A DNA stretch of 39,174 bases from JANRKF01 sp033763575. GTDB taxonomy: Bacteria; Pseudomonadota; Alphaproteobacteria; Rickettsiales; SXRF01. The stretch covers positions 1 through 39,174 of the forward strand of contig JANRKF010000018.1 in assembly GCA_033763575.1 (NCBI GenBank), given 5' to 3'. Positions 24,606-31,985 of this stretch are shown piece by piece; within the stretch, counting starts at the first letter, position 1, and the number at the start of each line of letters is the position of its first letter. The translations under genes were made by a program, and so were the position numbers. Below the pieces are notes generated by a model. The model was not told where the DNA came from. It did not search any database and saw nothing but the letters and a program-made list of their open reading frames with translations.

Positions 24606-25082
24606 CTAGCCATTCTTCTCGCGCATGATGCGTGCCTTGTCCCGTTGCCAGTCGCGCTTTTTTATATCGTCGCGCTTTTCATATTCTTTTTTGCCGGTGC
24701 CCAGACCCAGCTTGATTTTTGCCACCCCCCGGCTGTTGAAATACAGCGCAAGCGGTGCGAGCGTCACCCCCTTCACCTTCAGGCGGCCCAGCAGTTTTTC
24801 CACCTGTTTTTTGTGGAGAAGCAGCTTGCGCGGCCTGCGCTCTTCATGGTTTTGTCTGTTCCCATGCGAGTACGGCTGTATTGAGGCATTGAACAACCAG
24901 ATCTCTTCGTCTTTCGGCCCGGCATAGGCATCCGTAATATTCGCCTTACCTGCGCGCAGCGATTTGACCTCTGTGCCCAGAAGCACCAACCCGGCTTCAA
25001 ACTCTTCCTCGATGCTATAGTCGCGCCACGCCTTGCGGTTAAGCGCCACGGTGCCATCGGGTTTATCTTTTTTCGCGGCCAT
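24606..25082 (-). CDS. smpB: SsrA-binding protein SmpB
   Basis: A 158-aa tmRNA-binding protein needed for trans-translation. NRKAWRDYSIEEEFEAGLVL and LLGTEVKSLRAGKANITDAY are the OB-fold signature, and the basic tail (GKKEYEKRDDIKKRDWQRDK) is typical. It follows dapA after 40 bp, a common order in alphaproteobacteria. Confidence 0.96.
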   Translation of the reverse strand: MAAKKDKPDGTVALNRKAWRDYSIEEEFEAGLVLLGTEVKSLRAGKANITDAYAGPKDEEIWLFNASIQPYSHGNRQNHEERRPRKLLLHKKQVEKLLGRLKVKGVTLAPLALYFNSRGVAKIKLGLGTGKKEYEKRDDIKKRDWQRDKARIMREKNG

Positions 25083-25122
25083 GGTTAATGATTCACTAAC
25101 TCAATAAATATGAATTTAACGT

Positions 25123-26073
25123 TTATAGCAAGCCCAAATTGCTTAATATTTGTTGGATTGCTTTTTTATTCGCCTCGCTCGGCGGCACCATCGGCAAGCG
25201 CATGTCGGCACTGCATTTTTTTATGAGGGATGCCGCATATTTCACCGGCGCCGGGCTGGTCTCGCAGAACATCACCTCATGCAGCGGCACAAGCTTATCC
25301 TGCAAAGCGAGGGCTTTTTTCACATCCCCGGCCAGCGACGCATTCTGCACCTCGGCACACGCCTTCGGCATGATGTTGGACGACACCGAAATGCAGCCCT
25401 GCCCGCCGATGGCATTAAACGCCACCGCCGTCATATCCTCACCGGAAAGAAGTGAAAAATATTTCCCCTCTCCCTCTGGGAGAGGGGTAGGGTGAGGGCC
25501 CTCACCTAGGCTTGCGCCGCTCCTCTCCCGATGGGAGAGGATGCTCAATCTTGCCCTAAGCGTATGCACCCGCGCCAGATCGCCGGTCGCATCTTTAATG
25601 CCTGCAATATTAGGCAATGCCGAAAGCCGCGCCAGCGTATCGTCGAAGATATTGACCGTGCTGCGGCCGGGGATGTTATAAATGATGATTGGAATGTCCA
25701 CCGCATCATGAATCGCCTTGAAATGCTGGAAGAGGCCCTCCTGCGTCGGCTTGTTATAATAGGGCGCTACGACCAGCGCCGAATCCGCGCCGGATTTTTT
25801 GGCGTGCCGGGTGGTCATGATCGCTTCGTCGGTGGAGTTGCTGCCGGTGCCCGCCATCACTTTCACTCTAGCTTTGGCAACTTCGATCGTCATATCGATG
25901 ACGCGGTTATGCTCCTCATGGGTAAGCGTCGGCGATTCGCCGGTGGTGCCGCACGGCACCAGCCCGTGCACGCCCTCGGCGATCTGCCACTCGACAAAGG
26001 ATTGGAAGGCGGCTTCATCGACCTTGCCGTTTTTAAACGGGGTGATGAGCGCGGTATAGAGTCCCTGAATCAT
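25123..26073 (-). CDS. dapA: 4-hydroxy-tetrahydrodipicolinate synthase with in-frame repeat insertion
   Basis: A 316-aa aldolase-fold enzyme of lysine and diaminopimelate synthesis, condensing pyruvate with aspartate semialdehyde. The catalytic residues are present: Schiff-base K160 (GIKDATGD), Y132 (IIYNIPGRS) and GTTGESPTL (42-50). The usual length is about 292-294 aa. The excess is explained by about 27 residues at roughly 178-204 (ILSHRERSGASLGEG, then PHPTPLPEGEGKY), encoded by a palindromic repeat read in frame. The family sequence resumes at FSLLSGEDMTAVAFNA. The insertion falls in the loop before the LSGED strand, away from the catalytic residues in sequence, so the enzyme may still fold. 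Confidence 0.93.
   Translation of the reverse strand: MIQGLYTALITPFKNGKVDEAAFQSFVEWQIAEGVHGLVPCGTTGESPTLTHEEHNRVIDMTIEVAKARVKVMAGTGSNSTDEAIMTTRHAKKSGADSALVVAPYYNKPTQEGLFQHFKAIHDAVDIPIIIYNIPGRSTVNIFDDTLARLSALPNIAGIKDATGDLARVHTLRARLSILSHRERSGASLGEGPHPTPLPEGEGKYFSLLSGEDMTAVAFNAIGGQGCISVSSNIMPKACAEVQNASLAGDVKKALALQDKLVPLHEVMFCETSPAPVKYAASLIKKCSADMRLPMVPPSEANKKAIQQILSNLGLL
25462..25545. repeat. Palindromic repeat inserted in frame in dapA
   Basis: An 84-bp element with three palindromes: cccctctccctctgggagagggg (as arms ccctctc / gagaggg), a perfect 16-mer ggtgagggccctcacc (25491-25506), and cctctcccgatgggagagg. It is open in the dapA frame and keeps it. This is the familiar dispersed type translated as PxPxPLPEGEG in many bacteria; no second copy is in the window. 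Confidence 0.9.
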
Positions 26074-26101
26074 AATGAGCCATCATGTTGTGTATATGGC
26101 T

Positions 26102-26130
26102 CGTATAATCGTTTTTTCAGGGCGCCGCAA
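26102..26130 (-). promoter_or_regulatory. Candidate promoter for dapA
   Basis: On the minus strand, TTGCGG (26125-26130) and TATACG (26102-26107) are separated by 17 bp, about 29 nt before the dapA ATG. This is a moderate match to the vegetative sigma-70 consensus. No operator is evident. Confidence 0.45.
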
Positions 26131-26158
26131 CCGGCAATGCGGGATTACAAACCGCCCG

Positions 26159-27082
26159 TTAGCCACGCGTATTTGATTGACCCGTGCCTTTTAGCGCTTT
26201 CTGAATTTCACTGAGTCCTTTTAACACATCGGCTTCGGCATAAATCGCTTCATCGCAATGGCTTAATAGATCATCAAGGTTCGACGCCAATGTTTGTTCA
26301 GACTCACTCAGTTTTCTTCCTACCTTACCCTCGTCTAGCATTTTGAGTCGACTTTGTGCGGTTTTCTCAACATCTTCAAGCACACTGGCGGCGCTTTTTA
26401 CCATTATCTTATCCGCTTTCAACAATTCTTGTAATCCTTCAGCAGCCATTCCTTTTTCTTTCAACGCTGCCAACCCTGCGAAGGTCGGCACGCTTGCTGT
26501 ATACTCTGCAGATAGATTGAACTTTTCTCTAAGATCCTTTGCCATAGCTTCGCTTGGATGTTCAAACATAAATGCCCTGACTGCCTGCAACGCTTCCTCT
26601 ATCTTCTGAGCACCTGAACTTGCCTTTTCATATGCCTCTAAAATCACCGCTTCACCAGGTTTTTCCTGGTCTGGAGCTATTATGGCATATTCGACTGATT
26701 CTATGATAGAGCCGGGATCGCGGAGGGCGTCAAGCCTTGCCGCTTCCACGGAAAGTCCCGTTTTGTACAAACGGAGTATTTCATCAGCATTTACCTGGCC
26801 AGAAGGCACGCGCTGTAAAGCCTGTTTTAACATGTCCTCGACTTGCTCACCTGTCAAAGCACCATACATTTGTGTAACAACCCCCGCTAACTCCTCCTGA
26901 CGTTTAGAAAAAGTTTCTGGAGCCAGATCAAGATCACACAGACTATTGATAGCATTGCATAAAATGGATTTTACCTTGGGCTTTAATGCATCAGAATCCA
27001 TCATCACGCTCAGGACATTTAACTGCGTTCCGATCGAAAAGTCGCCTGCACTTAAAGTCGTTTCTTTATTATCTTCCCCCAT
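26159..27082 (-). CDS. Uncharacterised helical protein
   Basis: A 307-aa, almost entirely alpha-helical, acidic protein without signal peptide, membrane segment or recognisable motif. Segments such as EQVEDMLKQALQRVPSGQV, AQKIEEALQAVRAFMFEH and SRLKMLDEGKVGRKLSESEQ suggest helical repeats. A strong AGGGGGG ribosome site lies 5 nt before the ATG and a good promoter lies upstream. Base use is more AT-rich than in neighbours, which hints at acquired or fast-evolving DNA. It could be a secreted effector or a lineage-specific cytoplasmic protein; neither is shown. Confidence 0.65.
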   Translation of the reverse strand: MGEDNKETTLSAGDFSIGTQLNVLSVMMDSDALKPKVKSILCNAINSLCDLDLAPETFSKRQEELAGVVTQMYGALTGEQVEDMLKQALQRVPSGQVNADEILRLYKTGLSVEAARLDALRDPGSIIESVEYAIIAPDQEKPGEAVILEAYEKASSGAQKIEEALQAVRAFMFEHPSEAMAKDLREKFNLSAEYTASVPTFAGLAALKEKGMAAEGLQELLKADKIMVKSAASVLEDVEKTAQSRLKMLDEGKVGRKLSESEQTLASNLDDLLSHCDEAIYAEADVLKGLSEIQKALKGTGQSNTRG

Positions 27083-27102
27083 AAAATCCCCCCTGCGATG
27101 TT

Positions 27103-27120
27103 GCCTTGTAGCGCCTTGTA
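27103..27120 (-). repeat. Direct repeat TACAAGGC, 10-bp period
   Basis: On the coding strand, TACAAGGC occurs twice (27113-27120 and 27103-27110) with 2 bp between, in the leader between promoter and start codon of the 307-aa gene. One helical turn of spacing would suit a repressor site. It may be chance. Confidence 0.4.
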
Positions 27121-27134
27121 CGAAAATTTTATTA

Positions 27135-27163
27135 AAGATATGTTAACTTTTTGATAAAGTCAA
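27135..27163 (-). promoter_or_regulatory. Sigma-70-type promoter for the 307-aa gene
   Basis: Minus strand: TTGACT (27158-27163), 17-bp AT-rich spacer, TATCTT (27135-27140), about 50 nt before the start codon. It is the best vegetative promoter match I see in the window. Confidence 0.6.
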
Positions 27164-27416
27164 TGTAAAAGCGGCGTATTTTTTTTCATCTCCCCCCTTC
27201 CATGACACATCAATCGCGCTCACACTTGGTTTCATGAGGGAGGGTCACATCAAAAAATAGCGCATCGATGAATAAGGACGTGCACCGGTACGGTTAAACC
27301 GGAACTGAATAAACACGAAGTACATGCTTTTATGAGGAGGCTCCATTCCAAGCAGATTTGCAGCCAAAGTAGAGATTAGAGAAATTACTGTTTCCTTCAT
27401 GGCTGGTCGGGATATA
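27164..27416. other. Intergenic region without a convincing gene
   Basis: These 253 bp separate the 307-aa gene promoter from ratA. A minus-strand frame (27245-27400, 51 codons) is open but has no ribosome site and an unusual composition, so I do not call it. A short stem (ccggt...accgg) lies near 27289-27302. TATAAT at 27413-27418 overlaps the chosen ratA start and might be a -10 for a start further downstream. Confidence 0.4.
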
Positions 27417-27872
27417 ATGGCCCAAACCATGTCCTCCCACCATGAAACACAGATTTTGCCCTATACGCCGCAGCAGCTTTTCGAGCTGGTGGCGGATGTG
27501 GCGTGCTATCCGGAGTTCCTGCCCTGGTGCAGCGCCGCCCGTGTGACGGAACGCACCGGGGATCGCTTTCTCGGCGAGTTGGTAATCCACTATAAAGGGA
27601 TGAGCGAATCCTACACGTCGCGGGTGACGCTCACGCCATACACGGCGATTGATGTGGCGATGGTGAAGGGTCCGTTCGAATATCTTACCAACAACTGGCG
27701 GTTTACGGCGGAGGGTGGCGGCACGCGCATCGATTTTGCGCTCGATTTCAAATTCCGTTCGAAATTACTGGAAAAACTGATGGGCGGGTTTTTCACCCGC
27801 GCTACCGAGAAGATGATGGGGGCGTTCAAGGAACGCGCAGAGACACTTTACGGCAGAAAAAACAACGCGTAG
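27417..27872 (+). CDS. ratA: RatA/Coq10-like SRPBCC protein
   Basis: A 151-aa START/SRPBCC-fold protein. YTPQQLFELVADVACYPEFL followed by PWCSAARV is the defining signature; LVIHYKGMSESYTSRV and the closing FKERAETLYG also fit. In mitochondria and alphaproteobacteria this family (Coq10) binds ubiquinone and supports respiration; the E. coli member is named RatA for its effect on ribosome subunit association. A ubiquinone role is more likely here. The start may be 27399, 27417 or 27429; I use 27417, with CGGGA upstream. Confidence 0.88.
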   Translation: MAQTMSSHHETQILPYTPQQLFELVADVACYPEFLPWCSAARVTERTGDRFLGELVIHYKGMSESYTSRVTLTPYTAIDVAMVKGPFEYLTNNWRFTAEGGGTRIDFALDFKFRSKLLEKLMGGFFTRATEKMMGAFKERAETLYGRKNNA

Positions 27873-27892
27873 CAAACTGCAAATCCATACGG

Positions 27893-28030
27893 AGCGGCAG
27901 TGGTGATGCCCGTTATGTATGGCAACACGCCATTGCTGGGCGTAAAATGGATCGCTTTAACGGCCAGATCATCCAGCGTACACGACGACTATCGCTGACG
28001 TTTCGGAAGGTGAAACCGTTAATGAAATAA
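27893..28030 (+). pseudogene. C-terminal remnant of an AlkB-like 2OG-Fe(II) dioxygenase
   Basis: Reading from 27893 to the TAA at 28028-28030 gives SGSGDARYVWQHAIAGRKMD, then RFNGQIIQRTRRLSLTFRKV. This matches the end of AlkB-family oxygenases, where S-G-(D/E)-A-R-Y is followed by W-x-H, a metal or substrate histidine region, and the basic R-x-R-R-x-S-L-T-F-R that binds 2-oxoglutarate. No start codon, iron motif (H-x-D) or upstream domain is present; the sequence joins directly to the end of ratA. I read it as the 3' remnant of a deleted gene. The 120 bp after it, up to the response regulator, show nothing else clear. Confidence 0.6.
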
Positions 28031-28152
28031 GCATAAGCGGCTATTAACGAACGCCTTATTCCTCCTATCTATTCCCATCGTTTCGTGGTACTAATCGGCC
28101 AAGGCTTCATTGAATAAGACTGTTTACGGCGCAGCCGCAGTTTGGATTTCCT

Positions 28153-28869
28153 ATGCATGAGAAGAAAAACACCATCCTTGTGGTGGACGATGAGCCGCCG
28201 ATTCAGAAGATGCTGGGCATTCTGCTGGATGTGCAGAATTTCAAAATCGTCGAGAGTCTGACGGGTAAACAAGGCGTCCGCATGGCTGCGTCCATCAAGC
28301 CTGATCTAATATTGCTCGATCTTGGCTTGCCGGATATGGATGGCAAAGATGCGATCACCGCAATTCGTGAATGGTCGCAGGTGCCGATTATCGTACTTTC
28401 CGCCTGTTCGCTCGATGAAGAAATTATTGCGGCGCTCAACATGGGCGCGAATGATTATGTGACCAAGCCGTTTAATGTGGATGTGCTGCTGGCGCGGATG
28501 AATGCCGCCTTGCGTAGCGGCGCGGTGCGTGAAAATGGCGAATCAGAACTGACCAATGGCACAATTCGCATGGACCTGGTGCGGCATGAAGTGTTTGTGA
28601 ACGACGCACTGACGGGGTTTACGCCGAAGGAATATGATTTGCTGCGCTATTTTATGGTCAATCGCGGTAAAATGCTCACCCATAAAGACATACTGAAAAC
28701 CGTGTGGGGCACGGCGCATGTGGATGATACGACTTATCTGCGCGTCTATATCGGTCAGATACGCGAAAAAATCGAAGTGGATTCCGCGCATCCGCAGTTC
28801 ATCACCACCGAACCCGGCATTGGCTATCGTATGGAAACCATCACATCACGAGTGCTTCAGGCGGCTTAA
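28153..28869 (+). CDS. OmpR/KdpE-class response regulator
   Basis: A 238-aa two-domain regulator. The receiver (1-120) has the acidic pair D12/D13, phospho-acceptor D56 (LILLDLGLPDMDG) and the KPF lysine (YVTKPFNVD). The C-terminal winged helix (about 135-230) has GFTPKEYDLLRYFMVNRGKM and DDTTYLRVYIGQIREKIE, closest to KdpE. No kdpFABC or full-length KdpD is nearby. It converges on the stress island, its stop overlapping the DUF1328 stop. OmpR-class dimers bind direct repeats of 11-bp period, exactly the geometry of the four TTACGC tandem sites nearby, so it is my candidate for their regulator. Confidence 0.92.
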   Translation: MHEKKNTILVVDDEPPIQKMLGILLDVQNFKIVESLTGKQGVRMAASIKPDLILLDLGLPDMDGKDAITAIREWSQVPIIVLSACSLDEEIIAALNMGANDYVTKPFNVDVLLARMNAALRSGAVRENGESELTNGTIRMDLVRHEVFVNDALTGFTPKEYDLLRYFMVNRGKMLTHKDILKTVWGTAHVDDTTYLRVYIGQIREKIEVDSAHPQFITTEPGIGYRMETITSRVLQAA

Positions 28870-29048
28870 AGCGGCGGGTTCGCCCTGCGGCCAGTGATGA
28901 TGCTGTAAATCAGGCTTGCCACAAACAGCAGCACGAAGATTCCAGCGAGGAATTTGGCAATGCCAGCGAAGTCAGCAGCCAACCCTCCGAAACCAAACAC
29001 AGCGGCAAGCACGGCCAGAATAAAAAACGTAATGACATAATTCAGCAT
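28866..29048 (-). CDS. DUF1328 family small membrane protein
   Basis: A 60-aa protein with two helices (YVITFFILAVLAAVFGFGGL and FLAGIFVLLFVASLIYSI) and the G-F-G-G-L-A...F-A-G-I-A-K pattern of DUF1328 (YtjA type). Its function is unknown; relatives are often stress-induced. AAGGAG precedes the ATG by about 6 nt. It is the last gene of the operon that starts at 29761. Confidence 0.88.
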   Translation of the reverse strand: MLNYVITFFILAVLAAVFGFGGLAADFAGIAKFLAGIFVLLFVASLIYSIITGRRANPPL

Positions 29049-29059
29049 ATAATTTCTCC

Positions 29060-29506
29060 TTAATAAGGGGTGGTATCATCGGTGGGGTGGGCTTTCCAAG
29101 TGAAGCGGACAGCAGCAATTTTTTTGCCTGTAATCACAATCTTCTGACTTTTTCCCTGCTCTTTGTTGCTACCCTTGATGATGTAATGCCCAGTAGGCAA
29201 ATCAGCGTAGAAAAGTGGCCCGGCATCGGCACTCAGCAATTCATTGTGCTGCATATCAGTGATGGTGATGTGGGGTGCACCAGAGAAATGTCCGGTTTTA
29301 TCTGCACTGGTCACACGAAGGTTGTAATCGCCTTTGACCGCTTCCATCGCATCCGTCTCTTCATCACCAACACCACCAGTGATAAAGTTTATTCCGCTTT
29401 GCTGCTGGGTATCAGGAATTTCATCTGTCGCAAGTGATTCAGTAGCGGGAAATGCTATCAAACCGCACAATGCCAGCACGATAGTTAGGTTTTTTAAATT
29501 ATGCAT
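29060..29506 (-). CDS. Periplasmic protein with carboxypeptidase regulatory-like domain
   Basis: A 148-aa protein with a signal peptide (cleavage near SLA-TD). The mature part contains INFITGGVGDEETDAMEAVK, then a beta-sandwich-like stretch (YNLRVTSADKTGHF; ITDMQHNELLSADAGPLFYA; DLPTGHYIIKGSN). The D-L-P-x-G-x-Y motif is typical of small Ig-like or regulatory domains of carboxypeptidase type. Its role is unknown; location should be periplasmic. It is the second gene of the stress operon and has AAGGA before its start. Confidence 0.72.
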   Translation of the reverse strand: MHNLKNLTIVLALCGLIAFPATESLATDEIPDTQQQSGINFITGGVGDEETDAMEAVKGDYNLRVTSADKTGHFSGAPHITITDMQHNELLSADAGPLFYADLPTGHYIIKGSNKEQGKSQKIVITGKKIAAVRFTWKAHPTDDTTPY

Positions 29507-29515
29507 AATGTTTCC

Positions 29516-29761
29516 TTATCTCCAAACTGGTTTACCAAGATCAATATCTTTTTTCTTGGTCAGGCCACCGGCTGCTGCGCCAACTGCGCCGCCGACGATA
29601 GCACCCGTAGCTGGGCTTCCGCCGAGCACCGCGCCGCCGACTGCACCGGCACCTGCGCCAATCGCACCGCCGCTGAGTGCACGGTCACCGGCGCTTTCAC
29701 CACAGGCAGCGAGTAATGTCAGCGCGGTGATCATCACCACGCTTGTTTTGAAATGTTTCAT
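29516..29761 (-). CDS. Glycine-zipper lipoprotein
   Basis: An 81-aa lipoprotein with signal peptide and lipobox LAAC. The mature protein is a glycine zipper (GGAIGAGAGAVGGAVLGGSP, then GAIVGGAVGAAAGGL), as in small outer-membrane lipoproteins that insert into or bridge membranes. A strong AAGGAGAG precedes ATG 29761. First gene of an operon whose leader carries a TTACGC tandem site. Confidence 0.85.
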   Translation of the reverse strand: MKHFKTSVVMITALTLLAACGESAGDRALSGGAIGAGAGAVGGAVLGGSPATGAIVGGAVGAAAGGLTKKKDIDLGKPVWR

Positions 29762-29842
29762 AGAACTCTCCTTGAGGGTTGGGGTTAGTTTCCACACCGT
29801 AGGGAGGTTTTCGCAAAGTTGTTGCAGGGGAAAATGGCGTAT

Positions 29843-29859
29843 GCGTAAGGGGCGCGTAA
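29843..29859 (-). promoter_or_regulatory. TTACGC tandem operator, site 1
   Basis: On the minus strand, TTACGC-gcccc-TTACGC: two perfect hexamers, 11 bp from start to start, 82 nt upstream of the glycine-zipper lipoprotein start. It lies in the 107-bp gap after the kinase gene. Three identical arrangements occur at 33254, 37280 and 38923. Confidence 0.75.
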
Positions 29860-29868
29860 ACGTCGCGC

Positions 29869-31401
29869 TTACGCTGCCACAAGCGGCTTGATGGCGAGAT
29901 ATTTACTCAGCACCGCCTGCAACTGGTGTGGATTGAACGGCTTCGCGATATAGTCATCCATGCCCACACTCAGGCATTTTTCGCGGTCGCCTTTCATGGC
30001 GTGCGCGGTCATGGCGATGATTGGCACGGCGGCAGAACCCTTAGCCTTCTCAAACCCACGAATATGTTTGGTGGTCTCGAACCCGTCCATCACTGGCATT
30101 TCCACATCCATCAGGATAATCGAGTATTTATCGGGTGAGAAGCGCTCAATCGCTTCCTGCCCGTTACGCGCCACTTCATAGCGATAGCCAAAATTATTGA
30201 ACATGATGGTGGCGACCAGCACGTTCGGCTCGTAATCCTCCACCAATAAAATCGGTAGCCGTCCGGCATTGGCCTGCATATCGAGGTAGATGATATTTTC
30301 CTGATAATGTTTCTCGGCATCGCTTTCGGTTGCCTGCACCGGCAAGCTCAAATGCAGCACGAAGGAAGAGCCTTGGCCGACCACGCTGGTCACGGTGATT
30401 TCACCGCCCATGCGCTGCGCAAGCGCCTGCGAAATAGCAAGGCCAAGCCCCGTGCCACCATATTTGCGGGTGATGGAGGAATCCACCTGCACAAATTTAC
30501 CAAAAATCAGGCCGAGTTTATCCTGCGGTATGCCAATGCCGGTATCGGTCACCGTCACCGTGATGGATTTTTTACCGTTGCCCTTGCCGCCATTGGCAAA
30601 CAGCACGGAAACATTGCCCCGCGCTTCGGTGAATTTCACGGCATTGCCCACCAGGTTCAGTAATATCTGGCGGATGCGCCCGCTGTCGCCAATATAGGTT
30701 TTATAGAGACCGGATTCATAATGAACGATGAGATTCACATCTTTCTGTTTCGCCCGCACCGACATCACGCTCACCACCTGATCGAGCAGCGCGGTCATGG
30801 AAAACGGCGCCTCTTCGAGTGCCACATTCTCGGACTCCATTTTATCAATATCCAGCAGGTCATTAATCAGCCGCATCAGCCCATCGGAGCTGGTTTGCAG
30901 CACATCCACGCATTGCTTCTGCTTTGCATCCAGTTTGGTTGTTTGCAATACATGGGTCAGGCCGATAATGGCATTCATCGGCGTGCGGATTTCATGGCTC
31001 ATATTCGCTAGAAAATCCGATTTCGCTTGATTGGCCTTCTCGGAACTGATGGCGGCAAGTTCCGCCGATGCTTGTCCTTCCTGCGCGGATTGTGCCGCAT
31101 CCTCCGCAAATTCACGACCTTTATCTGCAACATCCTGTTTTGTGTCGGAGGTGATTTTTATGGCCTTGGCAATATCCCTATTCGCCTGAACCAGATCAAC
31201 CGCATCGGTAGCGGCTTTCTTTTGCGCGTCCCATTGAATGTAGATGAACATTAGGATGAGGGTAATGGAGATGCCGCCCATGAACAGCTCCAATGTCCGA
31301 AATTCACCGCCGACACGATATGTCACAGCGAAGCCGAGCACACTCATGACAAAAATTATATACAGTGCGTAATCGAGTAGCAGTTTTTTGAATGATGCCA
31401 T
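29869..31401 (-). CDS. Membrane-bound hybrid histidine kinase
   Basis: A 510-aa kinase. Two membrane helices (about 11-27 and 38-56) have almost no periplasmic loop, so it probably senses membrane state or an internal or partner signal. A helical linker rich in Ala and Gln (65-125) leads to HisKA with phospho-H136 (FLANMSHEIRTPMNAII). HATPase follows, with LVGNAVKFTE, DTGIGIPQDKLGLIFGKF and GGTGLGLAIS. A C-terminal receiver (about 380-500) has ILLVEDYEPN and MDVEMPVMDG. No HPt domain is visible, so a separate phosphotransfer protein would be expected for full relay. ATG 31401 follows a small membrane-protein gene by 13 bp. Confidence 0.92.
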   Translation of the reverse strand: MASFKKLLLDYALYIIFVMSVLGFAVTYRVGGEFRTLELFMGGISITLILMFIYIQWDAQKKAATDAVDLVQANRDIAKAIKITSDTKQDVADKGREFAEDAAQSAQEGQASAELAAISSEKANQAKSDFLANMSHEIRTPMNAIIGLTHVLQTTKLDAKQKQCVDVLQTSSDGLMRLINDLLDIDKMESENVALEEAPFSMTALLDQVVSVMSVRAKQKDVNLIVHYESGLYKTYIGDSGRIRQILLNLVGNAVKFTEARGNVSVLFANGGKGNGKKSITVTVTDTGIGIPQDKLGLIFGKFVQVDSSITRKYGGTGLGLAISQALAQRMGGEITVTSVVGQGSSFVLHLSLPVQATESDAEKHYQENIIYLDMQANAGRLPILLVEDYEPNVLVATIMFNNFGYRYEVARNGQEAIERFSPDKYSIILMDVEMPVMDGFETTKHIRGFEKAKGSAAVPIIAMTAHAMKGDREKCLSVGMDDYIAKPFNPHQLQAVLSKYLAIKPLVAA

Positions 31402-31414
31402 TATTGCGTGTATC

Positions 31415-31789
31415 CTATTTTTCTGCCATAAGCCCGGCGGTGAAAGCGTCCAGCGTGTCCATTGCGCGGGAGGCAAGTGGCGCCCCACCAAAGAGGGAAA
31501 GAGGGCTTTTCCTCAGACACCTCAGCCGCCATGCTATCATGGCAAGCAGCGAGGCGATAATCAATAATGCCGCGCAGCCAATATAAATCAAGGCAAGCAC
31601 CGGTGGTATTTCGTGGTTGAGCAGTGAAATATGGGCGTTTATCAGCCCGCCGATGATGGTGGCGCTTATCATGATCGCGGTTGTCATCACCAGCCCCATA
31701 ATAATCACCATATTAGAAATCAACTGAACGAGTAGCTTTCTAGTGCCAATGCGTTGAATAACATTGATGATGGCGAGTAGATTGTCCAT
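31415..31789 (-). CDS. Small membrane protein upstream of the hybrid kinase
   Basis: A 124-aa protein with two strong helices (LISNMVIIMGLVMTTAIMIS and PVLALIYIGCAALLIIASLL) and a cytoplasmic basic stretch (WRLRCLRKS). I do not recognise a family. It sits 13 bp before the kinase whose own sensor region is minimal, so it could be an accessory sensor; this is inference. Start is uncertain: ATG 31789 has no ribosome site, while a TTG at 31807 overlaps the stop of the 25-aa gene (TTGA) and could be used by coupling. Confidence 0.65.
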   Translation of the reverse strand: MDNLLAIINVIQRIGTRKLLVQLISNMVIIMGLVMTTAIMISATIIGGLINAHISLLNHEIPPVLALIYIGCAALLIIASLLAMIAWRLRCLRKSPLSLFGGAPLASRAMDTLDAFTAGLMAEK

Positions 31790-31803
31790 GAGGGGTTGCG
31801 CTT

Positions 31804-31881
31804 TCAAATGATATCAAAAATATTTAGTAAAATAATGATGCTAATCGGAGCACCCAATAACCAGAGTAATATACTACGCAT
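31804..31881 (-). CDS. 25-aa hydrophobic peptide
   Basis: A 25-codon frame beginning MRSILLWLLGAPISIIILLN forms a single membrane helix with a central G-x-P. A strong AAGGAG lies 8 nt before the ATG, which makes translation likely despite the small size. Very short proteins with the W-L-L-G-x-P-I-x-I-I-I-L pattern are widespread but rarely annotated. It overlaps the start region of the next membrane protein and lies just downstream of a palindromic repeat. Confidence 0.7.
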   Translation of the reverse strand: MRSILLWLLGAPISIIILLNIFDII

Positions 31882-31901
31882 GGGGAATCTCCTTTTGAGA
31901 G

Positions 31902-31980
31902 CGTCATCGCGAGCGCAGCGAAGCAATCCAGCTTCTAGAAAAAACTGGATTGCCGCGTCGCTGCGCTTCTCGCAATGACG
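31902..31980. repeat. Palindromic repeat, cattgcgag family, copy 3
   Basis: A 79-bp inverted repeat (cgtcatcgcgag / ctcgcaatgacg outer arms; gcaatccag / ctggattgc inner arms) between the DUF883 gene and the 25-aa gene. It would form a hairpin in the operon transcript. Confidence 0.9.
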
Positions 31981-31985
31981 ACAAA

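Noticed and set aside
25462..25545. Possible frameshift or assembly error in dapA because of the extra residues
   Set aside because: The frame is continuous on both sides, the family sequence resumes exactly, and the extra DNA is a recognisable palindromic element of a length divisible by three.
27245..27400. Minus-strand 51-codon frame beside ratA
   Set aside because: No ribosome binding site, no recognisable pattern, and its start overlaps the ratA start region. Kept only as a note on the gap.
31796..31978. Plus-strand frame of 60 codons before the DUF883 gene
   Set aside because: Most of it is a translation of the palindromic repeat, it has no ribosome site, and it opposes the better supported 25-aa gene on the minus strand.
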